Positions 57,815 through 64,000 of a stretch of DNA of 64,000 bases are shown piece by piece. The stretch comes from Camillea tinctor (Eukaryota; Ascomycota; Sordariomycetes; Xylariales; Xylariaceae), in the NCBI GenBank assembly GCA_022578605.1, contig MU394135.1, positions 2,617-66,616 of the forward strand, in the 5' to 3' direction. The position numbers and the translations under genes were made by a program. The notes beneath the pieces were generated by a model that saw nothing but the letters and a program-made list of their open reading frames with translations, searched no databases and was not told where the DNA came from. How positions within the stretch are numbered: the stretch's first letter is position 1; each line of letters opens with the position of its first letter.

Positions 57815-60800
57815 TTAGAAAAAGAAAAATCAGCCACACGAGAGGCGTAAGAGTTAGGCTGTTGTTGTGTCTCCGTCGTCCATCGAAGGTTCATAATGAA
57901 ATCTCGAGTCATTGGTTCTTTTTTGCATCGCGGGTCTGGATTTGTCTCTTTTCAACGGACTTCCCTAGCCAATTGTCCTGGTGTCCACCCCTTGGACCCC
58001 CCCCTGCGGACCGCCGCCGACCGCATCAGGTATGGCTTCGCTCCCGCTTGCTTTAATACCGAGGCGGCCGAGTCCGGCGAAGCAATTATGGAGCCCTGCG
58101 CCGGCGGTGAAGGAGATCTAAATTGGGGTTCGGGCGTTGCCTCCCATTTACCTTTTGGATGGCCCGTTGGAATGAGGATTTACGTGGTAAAACTGGAGTT
58201 GGGTTGGTAATGATGGTTATGGTTCGTTAGCAAGTTACACTTGGGTATGGAGTATGTATTGTACCTAACTTTACGTACTTATACTAACTCTCGCTTGGTA
58301 GTTGTACTAATCTACTCCTCTTCTCTTCACCTCCTTTTCAGTGCGTGGTGGCTTACCTGGTAACGAGCCGACAAGTCTGCAAGTAAGTATATAGGTAACC
58401 GGCATCTATCACCACCATTATCATCACTACCAATGCCATCCCTGGATTCCTGCCCTTTTTAGGACTTCTGCGCCTAAATTACCTTGCTATCTCCCTTGTC
58501 TGTGACGTCGTAGCGGGTTCGTTCCCTCGGATGCCTCCAGACACTCGGACGGTGATATTCAGGGGATTAGGGATGAAAGAGGTCCATGCACCCTGGAGGT
58601 TTACGCCACATGAGGTGTCGATACTTGCTCTTAACGCAACTAGTTAAGATAGATCGCGTGCTAGGGCTGGATAAGACAACGACTGGGCTGGGGATGAAAC
58701 CCCGCCTAATGTAAATTGGATAAGTGTACTTGTAAGTGTACTCACCATACTCACCAAAAAAAAAAGGTGAAGGGAATAAAGATGGAATGCGTTCGACGCA
58801 GAAAGACTATGAGGGGCTATTCCATTCCAGTGGATTTGATGGACCGATACTCGCAATTATACCCACTTGATGAAGATTTGCCACAAGGGCGGGGAGTTGA
58901 AGTTCACTGCTAGAGTAGTATAGTTACCATGCAAGCTACCTCACAAAATCCTATCAAGGCAAATGTAGATACAGAGTCGGGGAATTCTTAAAACGAGGAG
59001 TAACCGACAATCGCCCGTTCTTCCTAATTGGGAAGACATTCAGACATTGGAGGACCATCTTAGTTATGTGATACCTACCTAGTAAAATAGTGTACTTACA
59101 CTATGTACATGTGTCGTAGGACAAGATAGATGTATGCATCAATGTCACAGATGAAAAGAAACAAGAATCAATTGAATACGAAGAAAGAAAAGAAAAAAAA
59201 TTGTATTGGGAGACCGGACACATTGAAGGTTTCTGGTAGAGCGCTTGACCGCCAGAGCTTTTACATGTATGTACATAGGACATTCCAACTAACCAAACTA
59301 TAGGGGAGTAACGTGCATTACATTAAATGTCCCAAGCAATAAGAACAGAGAAAAAGAAAAGAGCAGCTGCAGAATTTGGGTATTTTGGTGGTTCTCGAGT
59401 CTAGGACATCGAAGTCTCATAGGATGGCGAATGGGTTTAAAAAGGTTAATTAAGCGTTCTTCATCGCCCAAAAACGGGTCTAACCCAAAAGACCTTTTCT
59501 TTGGGTCTCCTTAACCCCTGGCCCCTTGCATCGTGGGGTTCAAGTGACGTCGCGCAGGGGATTGGCCAATGTTACTTTCTCACTTTGCGATCCATCCTGG
59601 CCAAGGGATTTGAATGGAGGGGCTAAGACCTCTTCTTTCTCTCCCACATGCCTAACATCCGAACCTACCTAGGTAGTCACCAGGTACCGTAAGTCAAAGT
59701 CATGTTTACCATTATAGGTAATAATACCTCCTAGAGGGATAGTTGTAAGTGCCACGCAGTGGTTAGGCAGCTCATGACCGATATTCGTTAACAAACAAAT
59801 AAATAAAAAACAATATACCAGCCTAGCTTACGGCCCTATCGACATCTTCCTGGCATGTAATGGATTAACTAGGTAGTTTTAAAGATTTGTTGTTCTTGTC
59901 TGGTTAGGTAATACCTACACATACATAGTTGTACGTACAGATTTACGAGCGAGTCGCCCATGTCGTGATAATTAGAGAGGGGGTGGGTTCGTGTGTCAAG
60001 CCACTCTTTGGCCCCTCTCTGGTAGTAACACCCTGTAACCGGGAATAATGCAGATTGGGGATTGGGGTGACGATCCTATTTGTTTCGCCAGGTACACTAG
60101 CATCTCTCTTTTCTCTCTGTCTGTCCTCTCAGGATCCCCTGAACATCAAGTCGTCAGCAACGTCTTTTTTATTCATCTATTTTATTTTCCCATCTACGTG
60201 GTTTGTCGACGTATCATCTTGCGTAAAACGTGAAAATGACTAGGTTAAGTCTTCCCGTTTCGTTTCGGCGATCCTGGTAGGTTACCTACCCGTCCATCCC
60301 ATGGCGTGCTCAAACGTGACGTTTCTTTCGAGATTTCAGACGACCCGGGGTCTTGGCTAAACGCTCGAATTACCCGTTATGTGCGTCTTCTGCTACATGT
60401 ATAGTGCTTGCTTCTATTGTTAGCACCCGTGAGTACGTACGTCTCTTTATGCCATTCAGGAGGTACGTATTTACACGGTCTTGTGTATAGTAGTATACGA
60501 TGCGATGTTTCTACCGATGTTTGGTTTCGTTTTGTTCGATAAACACCTTTCCTGCATGATGTCTTCGTATATCTAGTGTGAGAGTGCACACTACAACCTA
60601 ACGATAAGATATGTAGCCCCATATCCATGTGTAGTGTGGTAAGGTCTATGTAGATCGGTCTATCGGCTTGGTAACTCGTTATTTGAAGTGGAGTGTATAT
60701 TGGCAGATTGGCTACTTGTGCCTCCTCCATACATTTGATGTGCGCTGTTGTACTATAGGTACCTAATCTACAAGCATTACCTAAACGATGTATGTAGTTG

Positions 60801-61799
60801 TGTCGGTAGTTTGGTAGGTATGTACATGTCTACCAGAGATGCCTCACCTTGGGTTAGGTACCTAACCTATAGTGTACATAGCCTAACCAACACGTGCGGA
60901 GGAACCAATATACACAAGGTTACTTGTAAGATGTTTAAGGTCAACTTAACAACTCCTTCTATCCCGACCTATCCACGTCTGACTGAGTCACAGGAGCAGG
61001 TCAGAGATAGCACGCGAAAGAGCTTGGACACAAACAGAAGGACAAAAGAAATAAAACATTCAGCAGGAATGTAACTTGCCATTTCGGAAAATTAAATAAA
61101 AAATTTTCTTCTTCTTCTCTTCTTTTCTCATGTTGCAGCTTCGTTCATGCTTGGTGGTGGTGGTTTAGTGGTAGTAGTAAACAGATGTTGTCAACGATTG
61201 ATTGGCGGAGAGGTGAACAAGTGGTTATGAGCTAAGATTTCAGAATGTCTAGCCGTGGCGGTCAAGCAAGCAAATAACGCGATTGGGTTGGGTGGTTGGC
61301 TTTTTCTTGGCCTCAACCCCGGAACTTGTACGGACTAGACCCCCTTTTCTCGCTTGTTTCATGTCTCGACCACTCGTAGCCACTTAGACTCTTCCCTCTA
61401 CGCTCCTAACAACCTCTATCAATCAAAGGGATCATGCGGCGCATAGCTGGCAGCCATGGGTTAGACGGGTAGGTTATCGGCCATTGGTGGCCATTCACAT
61501 TACAGCAGATCCAACCTTTTGGGGGCCTATTGTTAGTATGTACCGCCATTAATTGGGTCTGGTGTGGTTTGAACTACCACACAAGCTACCACGGCATCGC
61601 ATCTGGCATCCGCTGACCCAATTGTCTTATTGTCTTAGCTAGGTAGGGGGTGGGTTTGTAGGTCGCGATTGTCAATGAGATTGGCGACTGGGCGCGAAGA
61701 AGCTCGTGGAGAATGGAGAATGGAGAAACACAAGAAAATGAAAATCAAGAGATATATGAGATCGCTTAACACCTCCTTGAAATCTCCCGAAATCCCTTT

Positions 61800-64000
61800 C
61801 TATTTACTTAAACCCTTCCCTTCCATCATCATCACCAACTGAGACCAAGACTACTATCTATAGTCAAAAAAAAAGAAACACCGTTCATCCCGCTGCCGAA
61901 CCGTCCGCGTGGAATGAGATATTGATATACTTATACTAGAAAGGAGCAAGCTGGTCCCCCTTCTGTGTTCGGCTAATTAACGATTACGACAAAAAATCGC
62001 CGCCGCCACTCCGCCAACGAAACTAATACGAGCTTTTCACTTCACGATAATACGAAACCCACTACCCTAGATAGACTCTGGACAGTCTACCTTGCATTCA
62101 CACGTTCAGTACTACCACTGCGACTGCGACCACCCCCAAACTATTCACCAATTAATTACCACACATATCTCCTTTGGGTGTCGCCCTGGCTTTTTGGTTG
62201 CCCCTCTTGAGTGCATAGTCTCTCACTTTATCTCTGTTACCATCTTCTTGACGAAGAAACCGTCCAGTCCCTTCTTTTGAGAGATCTACATCGATCGCCC
62301 TATCAAGGAGCGAAAGGCATATTCGGTAGATTATACTTATATAACTTATATCAGGTTGTGTTGCTCTCAACAGGTTTTTTTTTTCTTGGGACACAAGACA
62401 TACCAACCACCCTGGTCACACGAGTCACACAGTTCCCGGCGACAAGTTACAACTTAATTGAGTCATTCATACCTTTTAAGGAGTGTCACGAGGTTTTAGT
62501 GTGTTGTTTCGCCAATTGCTGCACAGTCGTCATCGTCGCCTCACACACACATATATACATTCTCTCTTCCTTATTTGATCACTTGTTTCCCTCTTTTTGA
62601 AATCCCCGTCAAACCCCGGACAGCTGCGCCTTTAGATTTCCGGAGTCTTCGGGTACCACTTATACACACACACAACCCTTACCTATCAACACAGCTCAAC
62701 AGCATCATCGACTTGAGGCAAATCTTTTGCTCGGTAGCCTGTTCAGTCTACGCAATCGAAGAATCAACTCGAAGTCTTTCCTTCTTTTTAACTTGCCAAC
62801 CCAACAAAATTCCTGGATTTCGCTGGCTCGGGATCCGATCCGTTCTTTGGTCTTCCTGACAGTCCGAAACATCTCTCTATCTGCCGACTATCCGTTTGGA
62901 AACGAAACAAAAGGCGTTTGTGAAATACAGCTGACCAGCTGACTCCCATTAATATTTTCCCCCCTCGCGAATATTCTGAATAATATATTTGACATCCCAT
63001 CCATTCGACCGCGTCAGCTGCTCACGCATTAATATTCACAAAACGTCCGGTCGGTCTTTTTTCCCTACTTATCCGTAACGAAGCCAGTCCACGCAACTAC
63101 ATCCACTTGGGACAAGTCAAGCCACGATTTCGATTTCGAGTGCACTGCAAAAGCCTCGGTTCAGTCATTTCTTCAACTTACTTCAGACCTACTAAGACAC
63201 TTTCGTTTCCTTCTCCGTTACAGCCGCAGTCGCAAGTCGCATTCATACGAATAACAATCACTATTTTAAGAAAACTTTATATCTGACTTTTTTTTATCTT
63301 TTTAAGAAATTAAAAAGAGCGAAAAAGAGACAGAAAAGGCAGTTGGTTCGTGTAGGCCCGAGTTTGATATTCGAATTTGGACACCGCAGCAAAGAGGGAT
63401 AAGACATACATACATCAATACGTACAATAACGTATCGATTCCCGACCGACAGCCAACTTTAGCTCATCAGAGTTGGGCAACTGGAGAATTCCCCTGCCGG
63501 TCAAAGCCGATAGGAATTAATAGGTACCTAAGCTAAGCTCTTAAGGTAACCCCCTGTGGTTTTAGTGGTTGTTTAGCCACCTCCTTGGAAAGACGGTCTT
63601 CCCCCCTGTCCTCGGTTTATACCCCCCTGGCCCCTAGGCCCCTAGGCCCCACTACCGTCTCTGCTCAAATCCAGCCCAGCCCAGGCATTTCGCGTCAGCC
63701 GTCGAACTGTGTCGATCTCGCCAAGCGCCACCAGCCCACACCCCAGCCAGCCAGCCCAGTAAGTTGCGCTCCGTTGCGCTCAGCCTCGACCACCTTCACG
63801 TCACACACTTACGCACCCTCTACCGTATTGTGGATCGCCGTGGTGTTCACTAGTTCTGCCACTATCTGCTTCTGATATGATCAGAGACTTCGCCTCGTGA
63901 TACACCATACTTAACATATTCCTTATTCCATCCTTCTTGGGTTCTGTTGTCTCTCTTCTTACCACACCCCCCTAGCACACACTAGTTGGTCGATATATTT
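61800..64000 (+). promoter_or_regulatory. Probable promoter and long 5' leader of a gene beyond the window
   Basis: The strand is C/T-rich, with many short A-rich breaks and several small ATG frames, as in long fungal leaders of regulatory genes. No domain-bearing frame is found. A TAGGTACCTA palindrome lies at 63521-63530. This is inferred from composition alone. Confidence 0.3.

Larger units (their letters stand above)
50900..61799. other. Gene-poor stretch of about 11 kb
   Basis: After the CDK stop I find no open frame with a proper start, codon bias, domain and splice support. Frames up to about 190 codons exist (for example 54599-55177), but they run through homopolymers and show no protein features. 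The stretch contains scattered microsatellites, among them (TC)n near 56020-56033 and AGCAT units near 56660-56680. It may hold untranslated leaders, non-coding RNA or regulatory DNA. Confidence 0.5.

Noticed and set aside
60377..60730. Minus-strand frame of 117 codons
   Set aside because: No recognised domain, no coding bias evident and no splice partners.
63585..63875. 96-codon frame near the right edge
   Set aside because: Starts at TTG, low complexity Pro/Ser/Thr, no domain; more likely part of an untranslated leader.

Overview
The window reads as nuclear DNA of a filamentous ascomycete (Pezizomycotina, probably a plant-associated Sordariomycete). Genes are well spaced, on both strands and without operons. 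Introns are mostly 50-150 nt with GT..AG ends and CTRAC-like branch sites. The gene set fits this: an AA9 polysaccharide monooxygenase, a CE8 pectin methylesterase, an NPP1/NLP necrosis protein, a tyrosinase, a Zn2Cys6 regulator, a PSTAIRE kinase and an intron-containing tRNA. All exon structures here were worked out by hand from splice signals and frame continuity; none was checked by alignment or RNA data.

Layout. 1-3.4 kb: a poly-C start followed by decayed accessory DNA: a DUF3435-like fragment, an intact DUF7924-type gene and a truncated SNF2-type ATPase. This looks like a contig edge or subtelomeric/accessory region. 4-19 kb: ordinary genes: an SDR oxidoreductase, an Ada-like Zn/AraC protein, an alpha/beta hydrolase, a small CHORD-like zinc protein, tRNA-Met, a DRB0094-type RNA ligase, a second CHORD-like protein and a secreted AA9 enzyme. 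19.7-24.6 kb: a regulator with two tandem Zn2Cys6 clusters, then a 1.6 kb extremely AT-rich DNA element with 41-bp terminal inverted repeats and a TTAT target duplication. 26-31 kb: pectin methylesterase, aldehyde dehydrogenase and a DUF2456-like membrane protein. 31-40 kb: a repeat-rich accessory stretch with the NLP gene, a membrane protein with a minisatellite-coded tail, a Cys-rich secreted protein, three copies of a 123-bp LTR-like element (two with perfect 5-bp target duplications), hairpin clusters and a three-unit tandem repeat. 42-51 kb: a C2H2 protein, an AlkB-type dioxygenase, a tyrosinase and the CDK1 gene. 51-64 kb: about 13 kb without a convincing gene. Its last 2 kb look like the promoter and long leader of a gene beyond the window.

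Functional themes: plant cell-wall attack and interaction (AA9, CE8, NLP, Cys-rich secreted protein); nucleic-acid repair (Ada-like, RNA ligase, AlkB); and repeat biology (AT-rich TIR element, solo LTRs, a stop codon that RIP-type mutation could explain). The most unusual items are the double Zn2Cys6 regulator, the short LTR family, the AT-rich TIR element with preserved ends, the pair of stand-alone CHORD-like proteins, and a 10-bp palindrome (TAGGTACCTA) that recurs far more often than chance.
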